Notes: generated by a model not told the origin, from the letters alone. DNA of 64,000 nucleotides from Betaproteobacteria bacterium (GCA_022340285.1 JAJDOG010000040.1:1-64000); one strand, 5' to 3'. Positions 34,972-45,540 are shown, numbered from the stretch's first letter. Numbers and translations are program-made.

Positions 34972-36399
34972 GTGAAGATCCTCATCCTGGGCGCGGGTCA
35001 AGTCGGCTCGACCCTTGCCGAGAACCTTGTCTCCGAGCAGAACGACATCACGGTCATCGATCTGGACGCCGCGAAGCTCAAGGAACTTCAGGACCGGTTC
35101 GATCTACGTGCCGTTTCCGGCAGCGCGGCGGATCCGCGCGTTCTCACCGAGGCCGGCATCGAGGACGCCGACATGCTGATCGCGGTGACGCAGAGCGACG
35201 AGACGAATCTGGTCGCCTGCAAGATCGGATCCAAGCTCTTCAACGTGCCCACCAAGATCGCACGGGTGCGGGCGACGGGTTTCATGCGCCGCCCAGAAAT
35301 CCTGTCCGAGGACGGATTCGACGTCGATTTCGCGATCTGCCCCGAGCAGATCGTCACCGAGAACATCTCCAAGCTCATAGAGTTTCCCGAAGCGCTGCAA
35401 GTGCTGGATTTCGCAGCTGGCCGCGTCACGATGGTGGCCGTGCGCGCATTCGAGGGCGGGCCACTCGTCGGCCACCCGCTGAAGGACATGCGCCGGCACA
35501 TCCCGTCCGTCGACGCGCGCGTGGTCGCGATCTTTCGAGGCGACCAGGCCATCATCCCCGATGGCGAGACGATCGTGCAGGCGGGCGACGAGGTGTTCTG
35601 CATCGCGGACACCGATCATGTCCGCAGGGTGATGCACGAGCTGCGCAAGATGGACAAGCCGGTCAAGCGGGTCATGATCGCCGGGGGCGGCAACATCGGG
35701 CTGCGGCTCGCCAAGGCGCTCGAGTCCCGCTACCAGGTGAAGGTCATCGAATATAACAAGCGCCGCGCGAGCGAGATCGCCGGCCAGCTCTCCGATGCGC
35801 TGGTGCTGCACGGCGATGCCACCGACGAAGAGCTCCTCGAGAGCGAGAACGTCGCCGAGATGGACCTTTTTCTGGCGCTCACCAACGACGACGAGAACAA
35901 CATCATGTCATCGCTGCTTGCCAAGCGGATGGGGGCGCGTCGCGTGGTCGCATTGATCAACCGGCGTTCGTACGCCGAGCTGATGCAGGGCGGCGAGATC
36001 GACATCGCGATCTCTCCCGCGCAGGCGACGATCGGCAAGCTGCTCACGCGAATCCGCCGCGGCGACGTCGTCGCGGTGCACAGCCTGCGTCGTGGTGCCG
36101 CCGAGGCGCTCGAGCTGATTGCTCATGGAGACGAGAAGACGTGCAAGGTGATCGGCAAGCGCGTGGAGGAGATCCAGCTTCCGCGCGGCGCTGCAATCGG
36201 AGCGATCGTGCGCCGGCTGGAGCGGCCCGAGACCGAGCGGATCAACGACCTCGTCGCCACGACCCGCGACAGCCAGGTGCTGATGGCCCATCACGACCTC
36301 ACGATAAAGCCCGACGATCACGTCATCATGTTCGTCGCGAACAAGCGGATGATTCCCAGGATCGAGAAGTTGTTCCAGGTGGGATTCGCATTTATCTAG
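34972..36399 (+). CDS. trkA: Trk system potassium transporter TrkA
   Basis: MKILILGAGQVGSTLAENLVSEQNDITVIDLDAAKLKEL; second GGGNIGLRLAKALE module. Confidence 0.97.
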   Translation: MKILILGAGQVGSTLAENLVSEQNDITVIDLDAAKLKELQDRFDLRAVSGSAADPRVLTEAGIEDADMLIAVTQSDETNLVACKIGSKLFNVPTKIARVRATGFMRRPEILSEDGFDVDFAICPEQIVTENISKLIEFPEALQVLDFAAGRVTMVAVRAFEGGPLVGHPLKDMRRHIPSVDARVVAIFRGDQAIIPDGETIVQAGDEVFCIADTDHVRRVMHELRKMDKPVKRVMIAGGGNIGLRLAKALESRYQVKVIEYNKRRASEIAGQLSDALVLHGDATDEELLESENVAEMDLFLALTNDDENNIMSSLLAKRMGARRVVALINRRSYAELMQGGEIDIAISPAQATIGKLLTRIRRGDVVAVHSLRRGAAEALELIAHGDEKTCKVIGKRVEEIQLPRGAAIGAIVRRLERPETERINDLVATTRDSQVLMAHHDLTIKPDDHVIMFVANKRMIPRIEKLFQVGFAFI

Positions 36400-36444
36400 G
36401 CGAAGCCTTGAGACCACCCACCCGGTGCGCAACCGAATAGACTC

Positions 36445-37902
36445 ATGGACCGATTTCTTCCGGTCCTGAACGTTCTCGGGATCGTCGTCCTGATCTTCGG
36501 GCTGTCGGTCCTTCTGCCGATCGGCGTGTCCTGGTGGATCGACGACGGAGCGCTGACATCTTTCGACGAGGCGCTCCTGTTGAGTGTCGGGCTCGGCGCG
36601 CTTGTCTACGGAGCGACGCGGAAGTTCCGGCGGGAGCTTTCAACCCGCGACGGATTTCTCCTGGTGCTCTCGGTGTGGGTGATCCTGCCGGCGGTCGCGT
36701 CGCTGCCGTTACTGATCGCGATACCGGGATTGTCGTTTTCGGATGCCTACTTCGAAGCGACGAGCGGCCTGACCGCAACCGGCGCCACGGTTCTCTCGGG
36801 TCTGGACAGCCTGCCCGGCTCGTTGAACCTCTGGCGCACCCTCCTCCATTGGATCGGCGGACTCGGAATCATCGTGCTGGCAGTGGCGATTCTGCCGATG
36901 CTGGGCGTGGGCGGACGCCAGCTCTACCGCGCGGAGACGCCCGGACCGATGAAGGACACGAAGCTCACGCCCCGCATCGCGGAGACGGCGAAGGGCTTCT
37001 GGATCATCTATGTGGGGCTGACCACCGCCTGCGCGGTCGCGTACCGAATAGCGGGGATGAGTTGGCTCGACGCGGTGATTCACGCCTTTTCGACCCTCGC
37101 CCTGGGCGGCTTTTCGTCGCACGATGCCAGCATCGGGTATTTCAACTCCGTCGCGGTCGAATCCGTGGCGATCACTTTCATGTTCATCGCCGGATTGAGC
37201 TATGGCACGCACTTCCTCGCCCTGACGCGCCGATCGTTCCTGCCGTATATCCGTGACCCGGAGGCGAAGGCATTCGTGGTGATCCTGGCGGGAAGTTGTG
37301 TGGGCATCGCGCTGTATCTCTGGACCACGGGCGTCTACGCGGAATTCCCCACCGCGCTGCGTTATGCCGCCTTCAACACCGCTTCGGTCGCGACGACGCT
37401 CGGTTTCTCCAACACCGATTACGGCGCATGGCCGGTGTTCGCGCCGTTGTGGATGCTTTTCCTGTGCGGATTCGTCACCTGTTCCGGTTCGACTGGCGGC
37501 GGGATCAAGCTGATCCGGGCGAGGCTGCTCATCAAGCAGATGTTCCGGGAAACATCGATGCTCGTTCACCCGCGCGCCGAGATACCCGTGCGTCTCGGTC
37601 GGCAGGTCGTTGCGCCGCGGGTGGTTTTCGCGGTGCTGGCCTTCATGTCGTTCTACGGAGCGAGCATGCTTCTGGTCGTGTTTCTGCTCACTTTGAGCGG
37701 CCTCGACCTTCTCACCGCGCTCTCCGCCGCGGTTGCATGCCTCAACAACACCGGCCCTGGCCTCGGGCATGTCGGTCCCGCGACGACCTACGCAGGCCTG
37801 ACGACCTTCCAAATCTGGGTTTGCACCGCGGCAATGCTGCTGGGCAGGCTGGAGCTCTTTACACTGGTGGTGGTGCTCAATCGGCGGTTCTGGCACGCGT
37901 AG
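36445..37902 (+). CDS. trkH: TrkH family potassium uptake protein
   Basis: SDAYFEATSGLTATGATVLSGLDSLPGSLNLWRTLLHWIGGLGIIVLAVAILPMLGVGG; GSTGGGIKLIR. Confidence 0.96.
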   Translation: MDRFLPVLNVLGIVVLIFGLSVLLPIGVSWWIDDGALTSFDEALLLSVGLGALVYGATRKFRRELSTRDGFLLVLSVWVILPAVASLPLLIAIPGLSFSDAYFEATSGLTATGATVLSGLDSLPGSLNLWRTLLHWIGGLGIIVLAVAILPMLGVGGRQLYRAETPGPMKDTKLTPRIAETAKGFWIIYVGLTTACAVAYRIAGMSWLDAVIHAFSTLALGGFSSHDASIGYFNSVAVESVAITFMFIAGLSYGTHFLALTRRSFLPYIRDPEAKAFVVILAGSCVGIALYLWTTGVYAEFPTALRYAAFNTASVATTLGFSNTDYGAWPVFAPLWMLFLCGFVTCSGSTGGGIKLIRARLLIKQMFRETSMLVHPRAEIPVRLGRQVVAPRVVFAVLAFMSFYGASMLLVVFLLTLSGLDLLTALSAAVACLNNTGPGLGHVGPATTYAGLTTFQIWVCTAAMLLGRLELFTLVVVLNRRFWHA

Positions 37903-37920
37903 CACTTGCCGTGGACCGGA

Positions 37921-38448
37921 TCACTTCCGCGTCAGTCGAAACGAGCCGAGGAAGAGGTCTACGTCCGCATCGGTGAAGCGGTCGCTTTGGCCCACGAACA
38001 CCACCTGATAGAAACGGGAGCCGGCGAGGAGAAGCCGGGCCACGAGCCGCATCGAGCGTCCGCCGAGGTTCCCCTCTGCGTAAAATTCTTGTCCTGCGGC
38101 GCCGTCGATCGTCACTTCGTGGGCGGAAGTGATTCGACCGTCGATATTGCGCACGAGCCCGTCGCGCGCGGCGGCGAGAAATTCGGCGTGGCGAGCATAG
38201 TCGGCAGGAAGGTCCGCGTACGCCACGCCAAACGCCATGCCGTCTCTGCGCACCGAGGCCATCGACATGACAACCACGAGGCCACCAAGGGCGATCTCGC
38301 GCTGTGCATGGTCCGGCTGCGCCGGCATCAGCACGGCATAACCGCCACTGGCCGAGGTCACTTCGCGCCAGTCGAGCGCGGGGTAGCAGGCGGACACGAG
38401 CAAGGCGACGGACATGGCGCATGCCCGGGCGATCCGGTCGAGGGTCAT
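37921..38448 (-). CDS. Hypothetical lipoprotein
   Basis: N-terminal signal with lipobox (VALLVSAC), then globular sequence. Confidence 0.7.
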   Translation of the reverse strand: MTLDRIARACAMSVALLVSACYPALDWREVTSASGGYAVLMPAQPDHAQREIALGGLVVVMSMASVRRDGMAFGVAYADLPADYARHAEFLAAARDGLVRNIDGRITSAHEVTIDGAAGQEFYAEGNLGGRSMRLVARLLLAGSRFYQVVFVGQSDRFTDADVDLFLGSFRLTRK

Positions 38449-38452
38449 CGGC

Positions 38453-39100
38453 TCAGCCGCCGCGCAGATATCGCTCGTCGGAGAAGGTGCCGATCCAATG
38501 TGGTCGGTACACGGCCATCAGCGTCGCCAGCATGCCGGTAAGCGTCGCCTCCGCAAGACCAAGCATCAGCAGGACGGCTGTGAGCGGCGCATCGGGAGGC
38601 AGTGCTGCGGGCGTGTAGAGGTCGAGCAGCGCCGCAGTGAGGGCCCCTGCGCTCACCATCGCCGCGGCGCCGCCGAAGAATGCGGCGCCGAACACATAGA
38701 TGAAGAAGTTGGGTGGCAGCTTCTCCTCGCATACGCGCAGCATCAGATGGCTGACCGCGATGGGCAGTACACCTCCGACGAGCGCCCGAAACGGGGCGGT
38801 CGACAGGCTTTCCGGCATCATGACGCCGCTCAGCGCGATAGCAGCGGTCATACCGATTACCGCAAGCCGCGATCCAAACATCAAGACCATGAGCGTCGCA
38901 CCCAGGAGATGCAGCCGCGGCAGCATCCCGACCGCGGAGCTGATGCTCCACAACAGCGCGACCGCGACGATCGCGCCGAGAAACACGTGGCTCTGCACAC
39001 CGTCGCGAAGGCGCGCCCAGGGCGCGCGCAGTGCTGCCCAGCCCACGCAGGCACAGAGCGCAACCAGGCTCGCGAGCGTCTGGCCCAGGGAGAGCGTCAT
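38453..39100 (-). CDS. Energy-coupling factor ABC transporter permease (CbiM-like membrane protein)
   Basis: QSHVFLGAIVAVALLWSISSAVGMLPRLHLLGATLMVLMFG...PIAVSHLMLR; multi-TM. Confidence 0.7.
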   Translation of the reverse strand: MTLSLGQTLASLVALCACVGWAALRAPWARLRDGVQSHVFLGAIVAVALLWSISSAVGMLPRLHLLGATLMVLMFGSRLAVIGMTAAIALSGVMMPESLSTAPFRALVGGVLPIAVSHLMLRVCEEKLPPNFFIYVFGAAFFGGAAAMVSAGALTAALLDLYTPAALPPDAPLTAVLLMLGLAEATLTGMLATLMAVYRPHWIGTFSDERYLRGG

Positions 39101-39122
39101 GACATCCCGTTCCTCGCCGGGA

Positions 39123-39470
39123 CTATTTGGCGGCGGTGCACGCGATCTCCACGAGGATGCGCGGGTTGGCGAGCTTGGCCTCGACCGTTGCGCGAGCGGG
39201 CGGGTTCTTCGGATCCATCCACGCCATCCAGGCGGCGTTCATTTCGTCCCGAGCGCGGATGTCGGCAACCCAGACATTCGCCCAGACGATGTTCGACTTG
39301 TTCGTGCCGGCCTTCGCGAGCAATGCATCGATCTTCGCGAGAACCTGTTCAGTCTGCCCCCGCACGCCCTGATCCAGATCGTCGGGCACCTGGCCTGCCA
39401 GGAAGACGAAGCCGTTGGCCTCCACCGCGCCGGAGAGGAACTTGCCCGGATCGTGACGTTTGAGCTGCAT
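39123..39470 (-). CDS. RidA family protein
   Basis: MQLKRHDPGKFLSGAVEANGFVFLAGQVPDDLDQGVRGQTEQVLAKIDALLAKAG...KNPPARATVEAKLANPRILVEIACTA. Confidence 0.9.
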   Translation of the reverse strand: MQLKRHDPGKFLSGAVEANGFVFLAGQVPDDLDQGVRGQTEQVLAKIDALLAKAGTNKSNIVWANVWVADIRARDEMNAAWMAWMDPKNPPARATVEAKLANPRILVEIACTAAK

Positions 39471-39519
39471 GGTCTCGTGCTCCTTTTGTCGACTGGGAAA
39501 TCGGGTCGCCCGCGCCGCA

Positions 39520-42500
39520 TCAGGCGTCGTATGCAAGCGCGGGCGCGAGCCAGCGTTCCGTTTTCGCCACATCCGCGCGCTTGCGTCGCGCATAGTCCTC
39601 GACCTGGTCACGGTCGATCTTGCCGACCGCGAAGTAACGGGCCTGCGGGTGTGAGAAGTAGAAACCCGAGACGCTCGCCGCGGGCAGCATGGCGTAGCTC
39701 TCTGTGAGCGTCATGCCGATATCGGTCGCGCGCAGGATGTCGAAGAGCGTGCCCTTTTCCGTGTGGTCCGGGCAGGCCGGGTAGCCGGGCGCGGGGCGAA
39801 TACCTCGATAGCGTTCCGTGATGAGCGCGTCATTCGGAAGATCCTCGTTCGCGGCGTAGCCCCAGAAATCCCTGCGAACCCTCAGGTGCATGAGTTCGGC
39901 GAACGCCTCTGCGAGCCGATCGGCCAGCGCCTTGAGCATGATCGAATTGTAATCGTCGTGGGCCGCCTCGAATGCGGAAACACGCTCCTCGCAGCCCAGT
40001 CCCGCAGTCACCGCAAACGCGCCAAGATAGTCGCGTATGCCCCGGGATTTCGGCGCTACATAGTCGGCCAGGCAAAGATTGAACCGATCCTCCGCTTTTC
40101 GGCTTTGCTGGCGCAGCATGTGAAACACGGTCGCGATTTCCCGGCGAGTCTCGTCAGTGTAGAGCTCGATGTCGTCGCCGACCGAGTTGGCGGGCGCGAT
40201 GACGAACACGCCGTTGGCGGTTAGCCATTTCTCGTGGATGATGCGTTCGAGCATCGCTTGTCCGTCCCGGAATACGCTGCGCGCACTTTCGCCTACCACC
40301 GGATCCTCGAGGATCTTCGGATAGGCGCCGGTCAGATCCCAAACCTGGAAGAATGGCGACCAGTCTATGTAGCGTGCGATCTCCGCCAGGTTGTAGCCGC
40401 GAAACGCCCGCCGGTCGATCAGTCGGGGGACCGGGGGCGTGTAATTCGACCAGTCGAGCTTGCAGGCGTTCTCGCGTGCCTGGCCCAATGTCACCATCGG
40501 CGCCTGGCCCTTCTTCGCCGCATGTTGCGCCCGGATGCGTTTGTAGTCGGCGCGCACCTCAGTGACGTAGCCGTCGTGCGCATCCTCGGAAAGGAGGTTC
40601 GCGCACACGCCCACGCTCCGGGATGCGTCCGGCACGTAGATCACGAGGCCCGAGTAGCCCGGGGCAATTTTCACGGCGGTGTGCACGCGAGAGGTTGTGG
40701 CGCCGCCGATCAACAGCGGGATCTGGAATCCTTCACGTTCCATTTCCTGCGCGACATGCGCCATCTCCTCGAGCGACGGCGTGATCAGCCCGGACAAACC
40801 GATGATGTCGGCTCCCGCCTCGCGCGCCACCTGCAGGACCTTCTGCGCGGGCACCATCACCCCGAGATTGATCACCTCGTAGTTGTTGCACTGAAGCACG
40901 ACCGCCACGATGTTCTTTCCGATGTCGTGCACGTCTCCCTTCACCGTGGCGACCACGATCTTGCCTTTCGGCTTGACGTCGCCCGAGACGGCTTTCTCCG
41001 CCTCGATGTAGGGCACCAGGTGCGCGACGGCCTGCTTCATCACGCGCGCCGACTTCACGACCTGCGGCAGGAACATCTTGCCCGCGCCGAAGAGGTCCCC
41101 GACGACGTTCATTCCGTCCATGAGCGGCCCTTCGATCACCTGGATCGGGCGATCAAATTTCTGCCGCGCTTCCTCGGTGTCCTCGACGACCCACGTCGTG
41201 ATGCCCTGAACGAGCGCATGCGTCAGCCGCTCCTCCACCGGGCTGCTGCGCCAGGCCAGATCTTCTTCCGTGCGCCGTGCTCCGCCCTTCACCGTTTCGG
41301 CAAAAGCCACGAGCCGTTCGGTCGCGTCGCTTCTCCGATTCAGGATCACGTCCTCGACGCGCTCGAGGAGCTCCTTGGGAATCTCCGCGTAGACCCCCAG
41401 CTGGCCCGCGTTGACGATTCCCATCGTCATGCCGGCTTCGATGGCGTGGTAGAGGAAGGCGGTGTGCATGGCCTCGCGCACGGCATCATTGCCGCGGAAC
41501 GAGAACGACAGGTTCGATACCCCGCCGCTTACCTGCGTGTGGGGCAGGTTGGCCCTGATCCAGCGTGTTGCCTCGATGAAATCCACGCCGTAGGCGTTGT
41601 GCTCCTCGAGCCCGGTGGCCACGGCGAAGATGTTCGGGTCGAAGATGATGTCCTCGGGAGCGAAACCGACGCGATCGAGCAGGAGGGCGTAGGCACGCCG
41701 GCAGATCTCCTCGCGGCGCGCCAGCGTGTCGGCCTGCCCCTGCTCGTCGAATGCCATCACGACCACCGCGGCGCCGTAGCGACGCGCGAGTGTCGCCTGA
41801 CGCAGGAAGGATTCCTCGCCTTCCTTGAGCGAAATGGAGTTCACGATCGGCTTGCCCTGGACGCACTTGAGCCCAGCCTCGATCACCGTCCACTTCGAGG
41901 AGTCGATCATGACGGGCACGCGCGAGATGTCCGGCTCCGACGCGATGAGGTTCATGAACGTCACCATTGCCGACTGCGAGTCGAGCATCGCCTCGTCCAT
42001 GTTGACGTCGATCACCTGGGCACCGTTCTCGACCTGTTGGCGCGCGATGGCGAGCGCATTCGTGTAGTCGCTCGCGAGGATCAGCCGTGCGAAGGCTTTC
42101 GAACCCGTTACGTTTGTGCGCTCGCCGACGTTCACGAAGAGCGAGTCTCTCCCGATGTTGAGCGGCTCGAGGCCCGCGAGCCGCGTCCGGTGCTCGATCT
42201 CCGGCACCTTGCGCGGCGGCAGATCGGCCACGGAGGCAGCTATCGCCTGGATGTGTTCCGGCGTCGTGCCGCAGCAGCCGCCGACGACATTGAGGAAGCC
42301 GCTTTCGGCGAATTCGCGGAGAAGACCGGAGGTGTATTCCGGAGTCTCGTCATAGCCGGTCTCCGCCAGCGGGTTGGGCAGGCCCGCGTTGGGATAGCAG
42401 CACAGCCAGGTGTCGGCGCAGCGCGCGAGCTCCTCGATGTAGGGCCGCATGAGCTTTGCGCCGAGCGCGCAATTGAGCCCGATCGTGAGGGGGCGCGCGT

Positions 42501-43212
42501 GGCGAACCGAATTCCAGAATGCTTCCGGCGTCTGGCCGGTGAGCGTGCGCCCGGACTGGTCGGTGATCGTCCCGGACACCATTACCGGCAGGCGCTGGCC
42601 CCGCCGCTCGAACTCGCTCTCGACCGCGAAGATCGCGGCTTTCGCGTTGAGCGTGTCGAAGATCGTCTCGAGGAGGATCAAATCGGCGCCGCCGTCGAGG
42701 AGCCCGCGAGCCGAATCCGTATACGCTGCGACGAGTTCGTCAAAAGTGATGTTCCGGTATCCCGGATCGTTGACGTCGGGAGAGATCGACGCCGTCTTGC
42801 TCGTGGGTCCGAGTACGCCCGCGACAAAGCGCGGTCGTTCAGGCGTTCTGTCGCTCCATTCGTCCGCCGCCGCACGGGCTAACACGGCGGCGGCGGCGTT
42901 CAGGTCATAAGCGAGCGCCTCCATCCGGTAGTCGGCGAGCGAGGGCGCATTCGAGTTGAAGGTGTTCGTTTCGATGATGTCGGCGCCGGCTTCGAGGTAG
43001 GCCCGATGGATCGCCGCAATGATTTCCGGTCGGGACAGCGACAGGAGATCGTTGTTGCCCTTCACCTCGGACGTCCAGTCGGTGAAGCGCGCACCGCGGT
43101 AGCCGGCCTCGTCGAGCTTGTAGCCCTGGATCATGGTGCCCATGGCGCCGTCCAACACTAAAATGCGCCGTCCAAGGAGTGTGCGGAGTTCTGCGGTGCG
43201 ATCTGGCTGCAT
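39520..43212 (-). CDS. metH: Cobalamin-dependent methionine synthase
   Basis: [64 protein letters not shown]-terminal activation domain. Confidence 0.98.
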   Translation of the reverse strand: MQPDRTAELRTLLGRRILVLDGAMGTMIQGYKLDEAGYRGARFTDWTSEVKGNNDLLSLSRPEIIAAIHRAYLEAGADIIETNTFNSNAPSLADYRMEALAYDLNAAAAVLARAAADEWSDRTPERPRFVAGVLGPTSKTASISPDVNDPGYRNITFDELVAAYTDSARGLLDGGADLILLETIFDTLNAKAAIFAVESEFERRGQRLPVMVSGTITDQSGRTLTGQTPEAFWNSVRHARPLTIGLNCALGAKLMRPYIEELARCADTWLCCYPNAGLPNPLAETGYDETPEYTSGLLREFAESGFLNVVGGCCGTTPEHIQAIAASVADLPPRKVPEIEHRTRLAGLEPLNIGRDSLFVNVGERTNVTGSKAFARLILASDYTNALAIARQQVENGAQVIDVNMDEAMLDSQSAMVTFMNLIASEPDISRVPVMIDSSKWTVIEAGLKCVQGKPIVNSISLKEGEESFLRQATLARRYGAAVVVMAFDEQGQADTLARREEICRRAYALLLDRVGFAPEDIIFDPNIFAVATGLEEHNAYGVDFIEATRWIRANLPHTQVSGGVSNLSFSFRGNDAVREAMHTAFLYHAIEAGMTMGIVNAGQLGVYAEIPKELLERVEDVILNRRSDATERLVAFAETVKGGARRTEEDLAWRSSPVEERLTHALVQGITTWVVEDTEEARQKFDRPIQVIEGPLMDGMNVVGDLFGAGKMFLPQVVKSARVMKQAVAHLVPYIEAEKAVSGDVKPKGKIVVATVKGDVHDIGKNIVAVVLQCNNYEVINLGVMVPAQKVLQVAREAGADIIGLSGLITPSLEEMAHVAQEMEREGFQIPLLIGGATTSRVHTAVKIAPGYSGLVIYVPDASRSVGVCANLLSEDAHDGYVTEVRADYKRIRAQHAAKKGQAPMVTLGQARENACKLDWSNYTPPVPRLIDRRAFRGYNLAEIARYIDWSPFFQVWDLTGAYPKILEDPVVGESARSVFRDGQAMLERIIHEKWLTANGVFVIAPANSVGDDIELYTDETRREIATVFHMLRQQSRKAEDRFNLCLADYVAPKSRGIRDYLGAFAVTAGLGCEERVSAFEAAHDDYNSIMLKALADRLAEAFAELMHLRVRRDFWGYAANEDLPNDALITERYRGIRPAPGYPACPDHTEKGTLFDILRATDIGMTLTESYAMLPAASVSGFYFSHPQARYFAVGKIDRDQVEDYARRKRADVAKTERWLAPALAYDA

Positions 43213-43256
43213 GCTATAGATGGTTGGAACCGGCACCGCCCCGTGCACGGGGCGGG

Positions 43257-43293
43257 AAAAACAAAAACCCGATCGGCCAAGCGCGGATCGGGT
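43257..43293 (-). terminator. Intrinsic terminator in the metH leader
   Basis: Minus strand CCCGATC-CGCGCTTGGCC-GATCGGG followed by TTTTTGTTTT. Confidence 0.85.
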
Positions 43294-43353
43294 CGCTGCG
43301 CTTTAGCCGGATTTCTAGAGCGCCCGCAAGCTGGCAATCAAATCGGCGCTAGG
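43294..43353 (-). promoter_or_regulatory. SAM-II-like riboswitch aptamer upstream of metH
   Basis: Minus strand AGCGCC-GATTTGATTGCCAGCTTGCG-GGCGCTCTAGAAATCCGGCTAAAGCGC: P1 AGCGCC/GGCGCT, GATTT/AAATC pairing, conserved CTTGC and GCTAAA elements. Confidence 0.75.
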
Positions 43354-43453
43354 AGAAAGGCTACTTTGCGTGTAACTCTTTGTCAACCAAAGCGGTTCCC
43401 GCAGCCGTTGCGCGCGATATACTGGCCCCCTTTCCCGCAAGTGTGCCCTGAGC

Positions 43454-43849
43454 ATGAAGCACCTCACACCCCGCGAAGCGTTCGAGTTTCTGCATAGCAC
43501 GCCGCAAGCGCTCATGGTGGATTGCCGCAGCGAAATGGAGTACCTCTTCGTCGGGCATCCCGCTGGCGCCCTGCACGTCTCGTGGAATGACGGACCCGAC
43601 TGGGAGGTCAATCCGCATTTCGTCGGCCAGGTAAAGAAGGTTGCAGGGACCAACCACGCGCATCGTCCGATCATATTGATCTGCCGCAGCGGCAACCGGT
43701 CGATCGAGGCGGGCGAGGCACTCGAGCGGTGCGGCTTCACGGACGTCTATAACGTGCTGCACGGGTTCGAAGGCGATCTCGACGAGAATCATCATCGAGG
43801 TTCCAAGAACGGCTGGCGCTACGAGGGACTGCCCTGGGAGCAGGTGTAG
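43454..43849 (+). CDS. Rhodanese-like domain protein
   Basis: MKHLTPREAFEFLHSTPQALMVDCRSEMEYLFVGHPAGALHVSW...PIILICRSGNRSIEAGEAL. Confidence 0.93.
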   Translation: MKHLTPREAFEFLHSTPQALMVDCRSEMEYLFVGHPAGALHVSWNDGPDWEVNPHFVGQVKKVAGTNHAHRPIILICRSGNRSIEAGEALERCGFTDVYNVLHGFEGDLDENHHRGSKNGWRYEGLPWEQV

Positions 43850-44000
43850 GCCGACGCCGGCCGACAGCGATTGACCCCACGCTCGGGCCCCGCCGCCGGC
43901 GCGCGGATTGGCGCTGTGTCACCGGTTCAGCTAGCATTCCGCGGAGCGAATCGTTTGGGCCTGCAATAATCAGCGTCCAAAACGGAATCCCGCGCACCGA

Positions 44001-44462
44001 ATGTCGGCCAAACACAACCAGTCCACCCGCGAGTCGCCCGGACTCGATCACGGGATTCTCCCGACGCTGCTCGGCTACCAGCTGCGCCTCGCGCAGGTTG
44101 CGGTCTTCAAGGACTTTGCCGCCAGCGCGCGCGACTTCGATGTCTCGCCCGGGCGCTTTGGCATGCTGGTGCTGATCGAGGCGAATCCGGGCGTGACCCA
44201 GACCCGGCTGGCGGAGGCAGTGGGACTCGATCGTTCGACGTTGGTCGCGGTGCTCGACCAGCTTGAGGAGCGCGGCCTGCTCGAGCGCCGTCGCGGCGCG
44301 GACCGCCGTACCAACGGACTGTGGCTGACCCGCCGGGGTAAATCGCTCGTCGGGCGCATGAAGGAGCGAATTCGCGCGCACGAAGAACGGCTCGCGGCCG
44401 AACTGTCCGAGGCAGAGCGCAGGACGCTGCTGGGATTGCTGCGGCGCTTCGCCGAGAGGTAA
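44001..44462 (+). CDS. MarR family transcriptional regulator
   Basis: GRFGMLVLIEANPGVTQTRLAEAVGLDRSTLVAVLDQLEERGLLERRRGADRRTNGLWLT. Confidence 0.93.
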   Translation: MSAKHNQSTRESPGLDHGILPTLLGYQLRLAQVAVFKDFAASARDFDVSPGRFGMLVLIEANPGVTQTRLAEAVGLDRSTLVAVLDQLEERGLLERRRGADRRTNGLWLTRRGKSLVGRMKERIRAHEERLAAELSEAERRTLLGLLRRFAER

Positions 44463-44502
44463 GGCGCCCGCATCCGTCGCGGCCGAGCCGTCTAGAGAGA
44501 CA

Positions 44503-45540
44503 CTACCGTGGCGGCGGCGCCGTCTTCGGGGGCACCACGGTCGATGGGCCGGTCATGCCCGGCGAGAGCGTCGGTGACGTTGACGGTGAAATGGTCGACG
44601 GGCTCGTGATGCCCGGAGAGAGCGTCGGCGAGGTCGTCGTCGGTGAGGTCGCGGGGGCCGTCAGCGTCGGCGAGGTGGACGGTGCGATCGGAGTTGGCGA
44701 GATGGTCGTCGGACTGGTCAACGAAGGGGACAGGGTTGGCGCCGTCGTCGGGGACGTCAATGTACGGCTCGGGTCGATCTGCTGGGGATTGACGGGCTGC
44801 AGCTGCCGCACTGTGGGTCCACCACTCTCGCCCTGGCTTCGCTGCGGCGGTTGTGATCTTGGCGCGGGCGCGGGCGCCGGCCGCGACGGCTGCAGCATGA
44901 ACCGAGGGGTCTGGGGAAGGAGACGCGGCGGCGCGGCTGCAACGGGCACGAAGCCGATCTGCGTGGATTGCACGTCAAGGTTACCTTGCGGAGTCTGCAG
45001 GAATGCGATCCCTCGGCTGACACGGAGGTAAGTGCCGGGCTCGTCGGGCGGCGCCAGGCCGCCCGGGATCGGCGCCGGAATGTAAAACGCCTCGAAGTCC
45101 GTGCCCCGCACGCCGATCGTCGCCGTCGGCGTCACCACCCGGTAGCCGCTTCGATTCTGCCGCGCCACTGCCCCCGTGATCGCACGCAGGCCACCTTTCA
45201 ATAGCTGCAACACCGTTGTGGCGAGCGTGTCGCCCGGGCCAAAGAACGAGTGAGCCTCGATCTTCAGGTCCGAGTTCGCGCGGACTGAGAGCATCGCGCC
45301 GTCGGAGAAGCGGATCTGCGCTAGGCCGTTGGCGCCGGTGATGACGCGGTCGCCGGGAGCGAGCGGTCCGCCCCGTTCACCCGCGCGCGTGCGGCCTCCG
45401 GCGTCGACCACCTGCACCGAGCCGATCGCGACGATGAAGCTGGCGGCCGACTGGGCGAGCGCGTTGCCGGGCACGAACGCAGCGATCGCGATCGCGGCCA
45501 TGGCGACGGCGAGGCGCGTGAGCTGGACGGTTAGCGTCAT
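44503..45540 (-). CDS. FecR domain protein with low-complexity Ser/Thr/Pro C-terminus
   Basis: GSVQVVDAGGRTRAGERGGPLAPGDRVITGANGLAQIRFSDGAMLSVRANSDLKIE (FecR); SPT/SPS-rich tail. Confidence 0.85.
   Translation of the reverse strand: MTLTVQLTRLAVAMAAIAIAAFVPGNALAQSAASFIVAIGSVQVVDAGGRTRAGERGGPLAPGDRVITGANGLAQIRFSDGAMLSVRANSDLKIEAHSFFGPGDTLATTVLQLLKGGLRAITGAVARQNRSGYRVVTPTATIGVRGTDFEAFYIPAPIPGGLAPPDEPGTYLRVSRGIAFLQTPQGNLDVQSTQIGFVPVAAAPPRLLPQTPRFMLQPSRPAPAPAPRSQPPQRSQGESGGPTVRQLQPVNPQQIDPSRTLTSPTTAPTLSPSLTSPTTISPTPIAPSTSPTLTAPATSPTTTSPTLSPGITSPSTISPSTSPTLSPGMTGPSTVVPPKTAPPPR
44515..44770 (-). repeat. Imperfect short tandem repeats encoding SPTLSPG/TSPTxxSP units
   Basis: TSPTTAPTLSPSLTSPTTISPTPIAPSTSPTLTAPATSPTTTSPTLSPGITSPSTISPSTSPTLSPGMTGPS. 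Confidence 0.85.

Noticed and set aside
40234-42882. 882-aa open frame on the + strand opposite metH
   Set aside because: Antisense shadow of a high-GC gene; the translation is Arg/His/Asp-rich with no family signature, whereas the minus strand is unambiguous metH.
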